The translations under genes were made by a program, and so were the position numbers. Under the pieces are notes generated by a model. It saw only the letters and a program-made list of their open reading frames with translations. It did not search any database and was not told the origin of the DNA. From Zingiber officinale (taxonomy: Eukaryota; Streptophyta; Magnoliopsida; Zingiberales; Zingiberaceae), in NCBI RefSeq assembly GCF_018446385.1, contig NC_055993.1:41661645-41725644 (forward strand): 64,000 nt of DNA. Reading direction: 5' to 3'. Below, piece after piece: positions 47,004 through 59,500 of this stretch (position 1 is the stretch's first letter; every line of letters starts with the position of its first letter).

Positions 47004-48821
47004 TATTGGAAAATTAGTTTGGTGACCATTAGGGATAAGACGACTATTTCGTGAGTAAACCGTCGTAAACCAATTTCTCGAGTGAATCAGAAATTAATAT
47101 TTAATGAAGGGTTGCTACGGTATGATCAGACGGAAATTTGATTCGCATACGAGTTGGATTCATGAATGAATGCTAACTTGAGTACATGGAACTATTGAGG
47201 GGTATGAAATTATAATTAATTTTATTGATTAATTTATTAATTGATTAAAAGAATAATCATTGTGATATTAATTAATTAATTAATTAATATTTATGATAGA
47301 TTAAGTAAATAGTTAATTATATTAATCAATTAAATTAATGAAAAAGTTTAAGTGAAAAGGTTTAAGGGAAAAGACACATCTCATATTCTTTCACCTCTTA
47401 GAAGAAACCTTTCACCTCTTGAGAGTAATCCTTCATCCCTATAAACACAAATCTCATTCCTTCCACTCAAATCACTCAATTCTCAAGTTGCGAATTCTCC
47501 TCTTTAGTTCTATTCTTTCTCTCCTCTCTTAAGAGTTTTAAGGTTTCGAAAGTTCGACAGAGCTCGAAATTTAGAGTGCTCCTATTTCGAGACGCAAGTT
47601 GTTATATCTTGGGAGACGATTGCCAATAAACTGTAAGCAACTGGGTAGGGCAATATCCTCTTAAGGAAAGAAGGTCAAACTTTCACCTTGACCTTAATAC
47701 TCTTATTCTTAGGGATGAGTTTACCCAAAGGAGTTGTGTCGATATCCGAAGAAATGATTTGACGACCGACAAGATTAGGTTGGTAACGACGATACTAAGA
47801 AAGGTATGTCTCTTACTCGAAGGGGTACTTCGATAATCGAAAGGGGATATTAAGTGTATAAATGAGACAAGGTCCGCATCGCCATACCTAGGGGTGAGAT
47901 CGGGTCGGGACCCGTCCCGTAACCCCCTTACCCTATACCCATCCCAATAAGAATTGGAATTTTTTTTTCTCCCGATCCCGTACCCGAAAAGTGTCGGGAC
48001 CCGAATGTTCGGGATCCCGAACATTCGGGATCGGGTAGGGACCCGGAAGAATATCTTGAAAAATATTTTTTAAAAAAAAAAATCTATGGAGACTCAAATA
48101 ATTTTTTAGTACAATATAAATAAATTAAAACAATTTCGTGGTACATAACCATTAAAAACTAAAATATCTTCTTAGTACATCATAAATATATTAAAACTAA
48201 GCAAAAAAAACTAAAACTACTACTTAGTTTATACTTTATACCTAATACAAAAAATCCAAAAATAAAAGTTATCATGTCTATCAATAATGAATTGATGATA
48301 TAGTAAACTTAGTCCTTAGAAATGCTTGGATTCAACCTACAGAAAAAAAGATCAAAAAAATTATTCTTTATATTATTTTATCAATTTTCATATGCTAAAA
48401 TAAACTAACTAACTATCTTCTTCACATTGCTAATAAATTATTTAGAAATAAAATTATGATAAAGTAAAAAAAAATAAACATAATGGTTAGATGCTTAAAA
48501 TATAACAAAATAATATAAAAAATAATATTTTTAATTTACAAAATAATATTATAATATAATCGGGTCGGGACGGGATTCCAGTCAAAAGAAAATTTTTTTT
48601 CCAATCCCTTTCCCGATAGTGATCGGAACGGGAAAAATCCCGAACCTTCGGGTCGGAAAAATGTCAGGTCGGGATATTTTCGGGTCGGAAATGGGATGAG
48701 ATTTGGGAAGGGTCGGGATTTTCGGGATTCTTTCCAACCTTGGCCATACCAAATTTCACCGATTAGAGTTATTGACTCATTGTCAAGATGATTAATCAGG
48801 CTCAACTGTTAGATTTCAACA
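47004..48821 (+). repeat. 3' LTR interrupted by a hAT-type element
   Basis: Begins TATTGGAAAATTAG (ancestral TGTTGG) after the polypurine tract and ends GTTAGATTTCAACA. Without the 854-bp insert and its duplicated 8 bp the LTR is about 0.95 kb. It contains a TTAATTAA-rich part (47210-47340) and a pyrimidine-rich leader (47380-47530) with CCCTATAAACACAAATC as probable TATA region. Confidence 0.7.
47889..48742. mobile_element. Non-autonomous hAT-like element with 8-bp target duplication
   Basis: 854 bp flanked by a perfect 8-bp direct repeat GCCATACC (47881-47888 and 48743-48750). Ends are TAGGGGTGAGATCGGG on the left and, reversed, CAAGGTTGGAAAGAATCCCG on the right: weak hAT-style inverted repeats. 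GGGTCGGGAC-type motifs crowd both ends and the middle is AT-rich. The 8-bp duplication is characteristic of hAT. No transposase inside. Confidence 0.82.
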
Positions 48822-49960
48822 TCGAAGATTTATATACCCATATTTTTTCTTAGAGAAAAATATCCAACATGAACTTACTACTTAGAGACAACTGAGGATG
48901 ATATGGAGAAGGCGTCATCGAATCCTCCGGTGAGATGTCCATGGAGAAGACGAGGGAAATCTTGAGGTTTCATTTTGGTGTGGAGGTGATGGTCTCACTT
49001 CTTGCTTCTCGTCTGTCTCTCGTTTCCGTCTTCACGCTTCCTGTCCGTGTTTGAGGGGACAAAAAATTAGAAAAAAACAATCGAATCCATCCGTTGGTTA
49101 TTTTTTTATATGAAATGGAATAAAGGATCTCGACTCTGCAATCTGTTCATTTTCTAATCCACGGTTCAAAGTAAATCGGGCATTAGTCAACCTTAACCTT
49201 TTGAACTTCTACATCACTTGCAATTGTCTAATCAAGCAATAACTCCTTGGACTTCTAATTGACCTCTTGGATTTCTCTACGTGTTTAACCAATTTTATCC
49301 TCGTTGGATTTCCCCATCTATAATGACCTCTTGAACCCATTTTTTTATCAATTAAGATCTTTCGAACTTTGCATTTGCCAAGACCTCTTGTAAATAGAAT
49401 CACAAGGTAATCTAACTTAATTTTTTTTACCAACCTTATCAGAACAACTTAGATTTGACCACTTAAGGCCAGCACAAAGTTGCTACTTTTTTTCTTTTTT
49501 TTTTTAAAAGATTTTTGTAGGTTTAGATGAGTTCAAAATCACTTCTACATAAATGATAGATAGTATATAAAAGCAAATTGAAACGAAAAAGAAACAAACA
49601 TACAAATATACGAGTAAGATCAATAGTGCAGATTGAAGAAGAAAAGAAATAAGAAAAGCTTGTAGGGATCGAGACCACAAATGACATTTATACGGAGATA
49701 AAAAAAGAGAACTATTTTTCTAGGCTTATAGGGATGCACTAATATTTGAGCAACACGTTTCATTAGATTTGGACAATTAGGTGCCACTCGGTTGAGTTTT
49801 TTTAGGGGAAAGGTGAGTGGTTTAGGTAGATTTAGAGGGCATTAAAGACTTTTCATACTCACTCAGGCGGTGTGGCCACCCTTTTGGCCAAACACAAAGT
49901 GGGATAGTATTGGATCAAAATAATAAAAAAAAAAACAGAGGGTTCCAACATTTTATTTAA
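48822..49960. other. Intergenic sequence upstream of MLO
   Basis: No gene is supported. 48901-48927 reads as a short frame starting ATGGAGAAGGCG and followed by GTGAGA, too short to call. 49200-49400 contains repeated 'CCTCTTGGATTT/GACCTCTTG' phrases of unknown nature. Confidence 0.4.
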
Positions 49961-50092
49961 ATTTATTTATAAACTATTATCCATCTAATTAAAATTTAAT
50001 AGAGATGAACATTAGTGTATTTTGTCATTTATTTATAAACTATTATCCATCTAATTAAAATTTAATAGAGATGAACATTAATGTGTTTTGTC
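49961..50092. repeat. 66-bp tandem duplication upstream of MLO
   Basis: ATTTATTTATAAACTATTAT and the following bases occur at 49961 and again at 50027; the two 66-bp copies differ at about two positions. They lie roughly 290-425 bp before the MLO start codon. Confidence 0.9.
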
Positions 50093-50383
50093 ATTTACCC
50101 AGCTAATAATTGGATATAGGCATCGGACCAATACAAAACAATTGTAATGTGTTTAGTGTATACCTTCTTGTCTTCTTGACCTTTAAATGCCCGAGAAAAT
50201 GAAGCGGATTTTGTGGCTCCACAAACTCCTCACGGGCTTTTTCGAAAATATGCTTAATTTTCTCATTCTTTTTCCTAATCATCGTCTCTCCTCTCTCTTC
50301 GATTCATCGCCAATGGTTCTCTGAAAGGATCAGTATCGCAGAAATTTGATCGCAATTTGGTGTTGTATTGTGTATTATCGGCA
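50093..50383 (+). promoter_or_regulatory. MLO proximal promoter and 5' leader
   Basis: A weak TATA-like GACCTTTAAATGC lies at 50179-50191, followed by a pyrimidine-rich patch TCGTCTCTCCTCTCTCTTCG (50282-50301), a usual feature of plant core promoters and leaders. A 3-codon upstream open frame is at 50313-50324. The start codon context GGCAATGGCGG is favourable. Transcription start is not determinable. Confidence 0.45.
50313..50324 (+). other. Short upstream open reading frame (3 codons) before MLO
   Basis: ATG GTT CTC TGA in the likely leader, 59 bases before the MLO start. It matters only if the transcript begins upstream of it. Confidence 0.4.
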
Positions 50384-50515
50384 ATGGCGGAAGGCCATGG
50401 AGTTGGGCATTCGAGAGAGCTCGACGAGACGCCGACCTGGGCTGTGGCCTCCGTGTGTGCCGTCATCATCTTGATCTCCATTTTGATGGAGAAAGGTCTC
50501 CACCATCTCGGAGAG
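50384..50515 (+). CDS. MLO: MLO exon 1
   Basis: Forty-four codons, M to LGE, phase 0 end, followed by the donor GTAGGC. Encodes the extracellular N-terminus and TM1. The start is the first ATG that opens the conserved family sequence. Confidence 0.93.
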
Positions 50516-53500
50516 GTAGGCTAATCCATTTTCCAGCTTTCTGTTATTATTATTTTTTTATCCTGAAAACTTAAAGTTCTTGTCCTTATTTACTTGCGGT
50601 TTGGTATTCACCATTATAGGAGCTTTAGATAGAGATATTGGGTGATCTAATTCTTCCGCACGACTATTTTTGAGATCCTATTTCATTTTTATTTTTATTT
50701 ATAAAATATATAAGAAGACAACCACACCCATGTCCGTGCACATTCTCAAACTCAAACTTGAACCTGATTCTGCATTCTCCAACACAGCTTAACTCTGCAT
50801 GGCATAGTGTGCGCACATCTGTGCTTAATTCAAAGCCATGATTAGACTGAAAATTACTTATCCATATGAGTCCCAAGGGCTTAGTGATAGATGGGCGCTT
50901 GTAAAACTAGAAATATCTTGTAAAACTGAAGATGCAACACTAAAAGATTATGGAGAACCTTTTAGTTTTCCCTCTATTTGAAATTTTTTCCACTCTATTG
51001 CTTTTCAACAATCTCTCAAAAAGTACAAAAATCTTTAATTATATGAATATAATTAAACAAAATTTCCACTCAAAGTTTATAGTCTAAACTCAGTGAGCTG
51101 CTTTTATAAGCTTAATTTTCTCTCAGTAATAAATTCTGTATCAGAAAGAACAAGGTACACTTGGTTTTGAATGTTGCTCCTTTTGACCTGATTTTGATTA
51201 GAGACATATAGTACTCTGTGATGTGATGTGGGTTCATGCTTTAATATTTGCACGCAATGCTTTACTTTCTTGTGAGAAGGGTTCAACACTTAGTTGTGGC
51301 AATATATGGCCTCTATAAAGGAGATCCTCTATTAGGGATGTGTGTATAGTCATATCTCATGGATATAATGCTTTAGATCTGTTTGAGTTTCTAGAAATTG
51401 AGCCTATCCTTCTACACAAGAGTGCACACAAGAGTGCTTACCAAGTTACCAGCATTTAGGAATAATGGTGAAAATTCTTTAAATAGAACTTCATGCACAT
51501 TTAGTGTTCTCCTTCTTTTTAATTTCCTATATATAAAACTGCTCATTTGGCCAACCAATTAGTTATTATTATCCATTGAAGCTTCTTTATGATTTTGTCT
51601 ATCACAAAGGTTGGGTTGCTAATATAGGAGGGTCGCATTATGACAATGTCTCATTCCCCTCATAAATTAAAAACCTTTGTCTTGTGCAGGCCTTTATAAG
51701 GCAGTGGACAAAATTTTCACATATCTTTACATATTTTAAAGCTACTCTATCATTTTGTGGGCAGCCATCTTTTAGAAGTTTGTCAAATCTTTATATGCCT
51801 GTTAATGTCGTATTTGCAAGTTTGTTCTTGTAAAATTCAATTACAACTTTGCTATTCCAAATAATAAGAATAGGAGGTGTGGATAATTGTGTCATAGATA
51901 AGACATAAGGTTCCTAAGTGAGTCAACTTCCAAGCAATAAGAATCTAGGGTCACTAAATTATCTAAAGACACCCATAGTGACCTTAAGCAAGGTTCCTAA
52001 AGAGTTATTGGAAATCTTTTAATGAGTCTTGTTAAGAGCATAATCCCCTACTTGAGCCACCTAAATACCCCCTTGGTGATTCTTTACATAAGCCTTCTAA
52101 AAAGTCTTCTAGTAACTCTACACTTAAAGCTTCACTTGAGCCTCCAGAAGAGCCCATTGAGCATCTTTACTTCAGTCTTGTGCAAAGCTCTTTGACAAAG
52201 GCACAATATTAGAGAGATAGTTCATTTGCTCGTACTATGCTTTAAGGACTCAAAAGAACAAAACAAATTGAAAAGTTCAAAGTGATAAAATTGGATTAAA
52301 ATTTGATAAAATTATTTATGTGTTCTGGTAAGTCATCTATATGTGTGTGTCTATTTGTAGTAACTTTTGAGTAATTCTCGTCAACATATTGATTTGGTTC
52401 CTTTGCTTCTATCTGCCAAATTGAGAGTTCTACTATATATGAGAGAATCAAATGTTGATACTTGAAAAACAATACTAAGGTAAATAATGATTATTTTAAA
52501 AATATAATAATGCACCCAAAGACTTAAAGAGAATATATAGGTATAGGGTACATTGGTACATTCATTGCCCCTATAATTCCCTTATTAAATTCTACAATGG
52601 TACTAGCATTTATCATTAGTGATAAAATTGATTTTAATGCATATTTATTTAATTTATTAACTTATTTAACATTAATTCAGTTTTTAAATTAGAGAGCATG
52701 CTAAACCATTGAGAGATATTCGAGCCTCCTTTGTATGTTGACCTCGTCAAAAGAGAGCTATAGAGATTACTTCCAATTCTATATTAGAGACAACATTTCT
52801 TGATTCATTGGGACGACTAAAATAGAAAAATTCATTGTTCAATTCTGAGAAAGTTAAAATCTAAATCGAAAGTACATCACTTCCTCATTCATTGGAAGGG
52901 TTGCCCAAGAAAGTATAATAAAGGTCAAAGAAATCATGCTCAACATCCTTCATGAGGCACACACTACTAATGCTCAAAAGCAATGGTCGAAGAAGGTGCT
53001 AATGGCTTGCTTGGGGTTGAGTTTTCCTTGGTTGGATAGAATCACATAGTCCAAGAATTAGAAGAATTGGTGATCAGTTTAGAAATTTCATCTAAAATTT
53101 TTTATATTTTATAAATTATATAAGTTTTTAGAATTTTTAATATTTTGTTATATTTCTTACGGACATACCTTTTGAAAGACTGTTATAAGTTAGAGATACA
53201 TTAGTTTTTTTAGATGACTTGGTCGTATTATGAGTCTGTTAAAGAGGTTATGATCTCATGTATTCAATTGTCTTCAAGAGCTCTTGATTTTCGTCAAAAT
53301 GATTTGTTTGTGTGCATCACTTTCCTTTTGCTCTTTGACTATACTAAACCCAAAGTTTTAGATTTTCTTATGCCTTGGGAAAACCTAGACTAAGGAGGTA
53401 ATCCAAGGGACAATAAACTTTATAGGATTTAATAAAGAGTAGCATTTTTTGAATCTCATGAATGTATTTTTTTTTTAAAGAATGAGGTTTATCACTAAAA

Positions 53501-56500
53501 GTTAGATTACCATTCTAAAATACATAAGATAGAGTGAATCTCATAAGACTCATTATCTTTAAGCTAGGCAAGGTTAGGTGCTTATTTTGAAGAAGCTTAT
53601 GTTGGTGCAATCGTGCCTCAAGTGTTCTAGTGTGACCTTGGGTTTTAATGTTTCAGTAAAGGATTTAACTTAGGCCTTACCTATGCATTTGATATGTTTG
53701 CTTGAGTATGTCGAGACCCTAGGAACATACATAGAGCTTGGAGAGCTTATTGCTCGATGAGTTTGGGCATATGGATGTTAGCTTGGCATGGCCAAGGTGA
53801 CACGCTTAGTGTCTTGGAGGTCTGAAGAGATTGGAGAAGGATATTATGAGACATCTGAGTGATTGTAAAACAAGGAGCACTGAGATGGCGTTAGAGAAGC
53901 TCTAGAGCATTGACCTACTACGTTCAAGTTGGCAGCTCGATGGCTCGAGGTTAGTAAAGATTAAAGAAGGTTGTATTAGGCAGATTGAGGGATACAGGAT
54001 GAGGAACATTGAGGTAGTAAGGACAATAGCTGATGAAGGTGAATTCTGAATGGGTTGAAGGATGGAAATTTATGTGGCAATGTGCTCGTGTGCATCCGAT
54101 GGACTGAGTGACTTGACGGGAGATGGCCAAGGGGTAACATCAAGCTGTAGGATAAGTCTCTAGTGAGCTATGAGTGTTGGGTGACTTGTACTCATGGGGA
54201 ACGTGGGTAGAACTTAACATAGGTAGATTGGACCTTAGAGGTGGTCCTAGTCAGGCTAAATAAAATTAATCATGGGCAATAGTTGATTGATGATTAGGAA
54301 ACCCAATTCGCCAAATGGGTTCGGGGTTTAGGTGTTGAACAATTCAGTGATGAAAGATATTAGTCGACCGATGGATTATTCGATTGGGATAGTCTACTAA
54401 GTTCAAGGAGCCAATGAATAAAATGGTTCTATATGTGTCTGAGTCAACTGATGGTAAGTGACCAATTGACTGCTTGGCCATGTGGCAAGTAAAAAGGAGT
54501 CATTGCTCAGTAATAATAGTTAGGTCATAAGGATGAGTCAATTACTGATGAAGATGAAGTAATTGATTACTAGGTGACACACAACAAGAGTGGAGGATTG
54601 ATAGCTATAAGAGGGGAACTTGGTAGAGTCTTCCAGGCCGGTGGAAATAGGGTTGAAGTCTTCTTATAGCCTCTCCATTCTCTCTAAGTCTCATTGTAAT
54701 CTCTCAAGCATTGTTAGAGGTTTCTCCACCTTCGGTAGCTTACCGAGAAGGAGAAAGATAATGGTGCTTTTTGGGAGTATTCCATTAATGGATCATAATC
54801 CGTGGAGTAGGAGTCGGTGGTTGCTAAACCATATTAAATAAACATGTTAGCGATTAGTAAATATGATTCTTATTTATGTGTTTTTTGCAGTGCTAATTAT
54901 GCTTGTAACTTTGTTGTCAATAACAAGAGGAGACAAAATCACATTTGCACATAACAATCGCTATTCACCTCCTCTAACTCGGCCATTCCATCCTAACAAG
55001 TGGTATTAGAACCTAATCACCTCAGAAGGACAAGTCACCAATTAGTGCATTGAAGAGATGGCTAGAGTGGTGTGCAATCCTCCATTGTATGTTGGACTTT
55101 GTATCTTGGAAGAAACGAATGGAAGTTTGGTTCCAAACAAACTTCGAAATGATGCCCACCATGAAAGAAGGGTATACACGACCGTTGGATAAAGTCGGAA
55201 AGGAAATTCGGAAAAAGATTTACTGGAGCACTAATTTGAATTATTGAAAAGGAACAAGAAGATCTGGGACACCCTATTTTGGAGAGTATCTTGAAGGATA
55301 TGAATGAAAGGTGTACTAGTGTAAGGGAGTTGTGGAATACAATAGTGCATGTTCATGAATATCCCAAGAAAAAGAGAAAGGTCAAGATGAAGAAAGCGAG
55401 GAAGTGGAGGGAAATGTAAAGGAATCCAAAAGCTTTACTAGAGATAAAAGGGGATGAGATTGGGAGTCCAACAAATGAGGAAGTCAAAGAGGACCCTAGG
55501 CCTCTCACATTGGATGGATCAAGTGGGGAACCATCCACCTCTTCAAGGGATGGAGTCGAGTCCCCAAGCAAAAAGAAGAGGAATGCTTGGAAGGACCTTT
55601 GAGTACCACCAACATCACCATGTTAAAAGAACAAATTGTGTTATGGGTACAACCAAAAGGGACACTACAAGAACCTTTGTCCAAGTGGCAAGAAAGGTAA
55701 AGGAGGTAAATCTTTCTAAACTTGGTACTTTAAATATTGTTTCATCTAACCCAAATTATAGGAAGAAGGAACCCAAGAAGAAAAATCACATTGCGTGCTT
55801 TACTTGCCGAGAGAGAGGGCATTACCGCACTAAATGCCTAAAGAAAAATATGGTGAATGTGAAGAAACTAAAGGGGGAGTGGAAGAAGAAAGTTGGATGC
55901 TTATTTTAAGGGGAAGCTCCAAAGGTAAAAAGGAAGGTAACCTAACTTGAATTCAATTTCAAGATTAAATGCTTCCACTAATAGTTCAAATAATTATGCT
56001 GATTTACCTATGTAAAATTTCAACTTCAAGTATCATCATAGGTTTAGGGTTGTAACCCCTATGGGTTGACACAGTTGGTACCTGCATGGGTGTTTGCTCC
56101 AATAGGTCTTGGGGTCAATTTGTGCAAAATGCCTTGTTGGGTACCTCCATGCAAAGGGCCACTGTGTTAGGGAAAAATGTCTCTGTGATTTACCTGCCTG
56201 TATCTTGTCGTGAGATTGACGATACTGTGCTGTTTGAGGTGGGCTATATCATCTTTTACTCTAATAGGTTTAGGGTTGTAATTCATGATCACTCTAGGAA
56301 ACAATTTCATAATAGGCCTTGCCCAAAGATAGGAAAGTAATTGGGGACCTAGGCAACCAAATCAAGAAGGGTAGGTAGACACATGGCTCCAAGGTGGACA
56401 AAGCAATTCTAGGCTTAGGAAGCTAGAATTAGAAAAAAGCAAGTTGTGAAGGCAAAGCTTGTAGATCTAGAAAAGAGTCTAAAAATTTTTGCCAAGGGTA

Positions 56501-59500
56501 TAAAAACTTAGATGTGATGTTTGGAAGGTAAAGACCTAAGTATGATTGATCAAGTTTGAGAGACCAATGTTCATCATCTAAGGCCAAGGTACCTTCATAT
56601 GCAAGGGTGACATATGATTATAGTACGAAGAAGACTCTTAGGGTGAACAGTGCCATGGTGGCATTTGGACTTAGGAAGATGGGAAAGGTTGGATGCTCTA
56701 GGGGGAGCTCCATGAGCTAAGTTGGGAACCATGGCCTTTGAATCCCAAAGTAGGGATGCCTGAGATACTAGAAAAGGTCCATAGGATATTCCAATCGGTT
56801 TGAAGATGAATGAAAATTTCAACCCTTGGAAATTGACACATTAAGGAGGAGTTTCATGCATGAAACATATGAGAAATCTTGAAGAAGCATGAACTCGATA
56901 TTCAATTATATGGGATATCAAATCAATTGACTTAATCAGTGCATTTCAGGTTTGGTTTGACAGATACAATGAATGAGAATCAAAGCTAGGCCTTTAGGTG
57001 AAAGTTCTTTTGAATCATTTAGATAGTTTTGGGCTTTGTGTCAAACTTGGGTTTGGTAAGGATCTTTGGAGATAATCTAATATCTTTTTTTTTTCCAAGT
57101 GGACATGGGTTAGATAAACCTCTCTGCAAAATTTATAAATTTTTGGAGGCTTGTAGCATTTTTTGTGCTTTTATGGAAATGACTTGACTAGAATTCCAAA
57201 AACAGCAGTTGACAACCATTTCAAAAAATTAGTCAATTGGTACTCATTAGTTAACTGGAACTCTGTCTGAGAGATCAAACAGTGTTGATTGTCTCTAAGA
57301 GAAGTCGGAATGGTTTTTTATCGACTAATACTGTGTTGGAAAGCTGAATTTGGGATTTTAGAATTGGGGAATGATCATAGGACTTTGTATTCATATATGG
57401 AATCCATTGGTGAATTTTGGATGCAAGTTAGGGACTATTGTAAATGTATGAGACCAACATTTGAGACATTGTTGGCATATTTTTTTAATGTTTGACAAAG
57501 GGTGAGAATAAATAAAAGGTTTAAGTGGAAAACCTTTTTAACCTCTTGGAGGTTCTCCTATGTTAGAATTAAGAGGAACTTGATTTGAAATTAGAGGGAG
57601 ATGAGTGAAAAGGTTAGAGAACCTTATTCTCCTCTAATGGTGATTTCAAAATTCCTAGCTCTAGGGGGAATTTAGGTGTAGGGGGAGCTTCAAAATAGGT
57701 CCTCATGGAGCTTGGAGAGCTTGTGGCTCGACGAGGTCCGACATATGGATGTTGGCTTGGTATGACCAAGGTGGCACACTCAATGGTTTAGAAGTCTGAA
57801 GAGATCTAAGAAGGATGGTATGGGACATCCAAGGGACCGTAGGATGAAGAGTACTAAGGTGGTGTTGGAGAAGTTCTAGAGCATTGACTTAGTACGATTA
57901 GGTTGGTAACTCGATGGCATGAGGCCTATAGAGATTGAAAAGGATGCATGAAGTAGATCGAGGGACCATAGGATGAGGAACATCAAGGTAGTAAGGACGA
58001 CAACTGATGAAGGCAAACTTGATAGGTGAAGGGATGAAGGATAACATGTGGTGGAGCTGTTGGCTAAGTAACTTGATAGGAGATGGCCAAGGGACGAAGT
58101 CAAAGTGCAAGGGTAGATATGTGGTGAGCCATGAGTGTTGACTTATGAAGGATGAGGGTAGAACTTGACATAGGCAAACCCGACCTTAGAGGTGGTTGTA
58201 GTTAGGGTCAACAATCAATTGGTGATGGACACCGGTGGATTGGTGATTGAGAAACCCGATACTCTAAATGAATTTAGGGTTTGGGGCTAAATAGTCGCCT
58301 AGTGAATAATTAGACTAGGTAGTCGATTGAGTTTGAGCAGCCAATGAATAGAATAGTTCTGTTTGTGTTCTATTTGTGGTTGAATCGACTATTTGCCCAT
58401 ATGGAAGATAGAAAAGATTTATTGTTGTCCAATAATAGTTGGATTGCAAGTACTATTTGACTGATGAAGACGGAGCAATCCACCGCTCGACAACAGACAA
58501 CAAGAGACATTGGAGGATTGAAGGCTATATTATTGCAATCTAGTGTAATCTCTTGAGCATTGCAAGAAGTTTCTCCACTTCTGGTAGTTGATCGAGAAAG
58601 AGAGAGATAGTGATGCTTTTCGGGAGTGATCTACAAACGAATCATAAGCCGTGGAGTAGGAGCCTGGAGGCTGCCAAACCACACTAAACAAACATGTTAT
58701 CGATTTGTAAGTATGATTCTTGTTTATGTGTTTTTTGCTATGGTAATTGTGCTTGTAACCTTGTTATCAATAGTAAGAGTAGATAGAATCGCATTTGCAA
58801 GTAATGATCACTATTCAACCCCCTTAGAGGTGATATTGGATATAGGTTTAGGCTCACTTGAAAGAGATGAAGTGTTTAGATCATATTGATTGAATCTTTT
58901 GATATATATTTAGGAGGATTAACCTCTATGGCACTAATCAACGCAAGGGGCATAATATATTCTAGACCATGTGACCTTTCACAATAGAATATCCAAGCAT
59001 AAATTTAAGCACTATTTGATTTTATATTTAAATTGACCTTTAATGATCCAAATGATCCCATGATGAATTTGTGTCTTGCTTAAATTAAATCTGAGTTTTA
59101 GTTTAAGAAGTAAACTCCAAAGACTAGTCTTTTTAAGAATCAAAACGAATTCACCAATTAAATCACTCGCCTGAGGATAGTTCAAGTCCTAGTCCATGGA
59201 ATTTATAGCAGTGAAATACAGTATATTTGATGAAATGGTCAGACAAATGCTTTACATGTAAATTTGTAGCCAGATAATAAATATAATTTCAATAAGTACT
59301 GGCAAAAATATGATTGGAAAAATCTTTGCTTCACTCATAACATATATAAATGCTGCTTTAGATTATTTGAAATGAAAACTTACAGTCCTAATGCAGAATG
59401 AGAAAGAGTAAGAAAGAAAGTGCAAAGTAGAGGCAAGTCAAAACTAATAGTCATAATCCAAAATTTAGTATTTTCTAGTTTGCAAAATATGCTGCTTTTG

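Noticed and set aside
1..48821. Endogenous plant pararetrovirus or other viral integration
   Set aside because: All recognised protein remnants have copia domain order (protease-integrase-RT) or CACTA proteins; no movement-protein, coat-protein or caulimovirus-type RT was seen.
48901..48927. Nine-codon ATG frame followed by GTGAGA, a possible first exon
   Set aside because: Too short and without a partner exon or homology; chance donor sites are common.
50275..50574. Frames on the other strand and phase over MLO exon 1
   Set aside because: They overlap exon 1, whose frame is supported by strong family similarity and splice sites.
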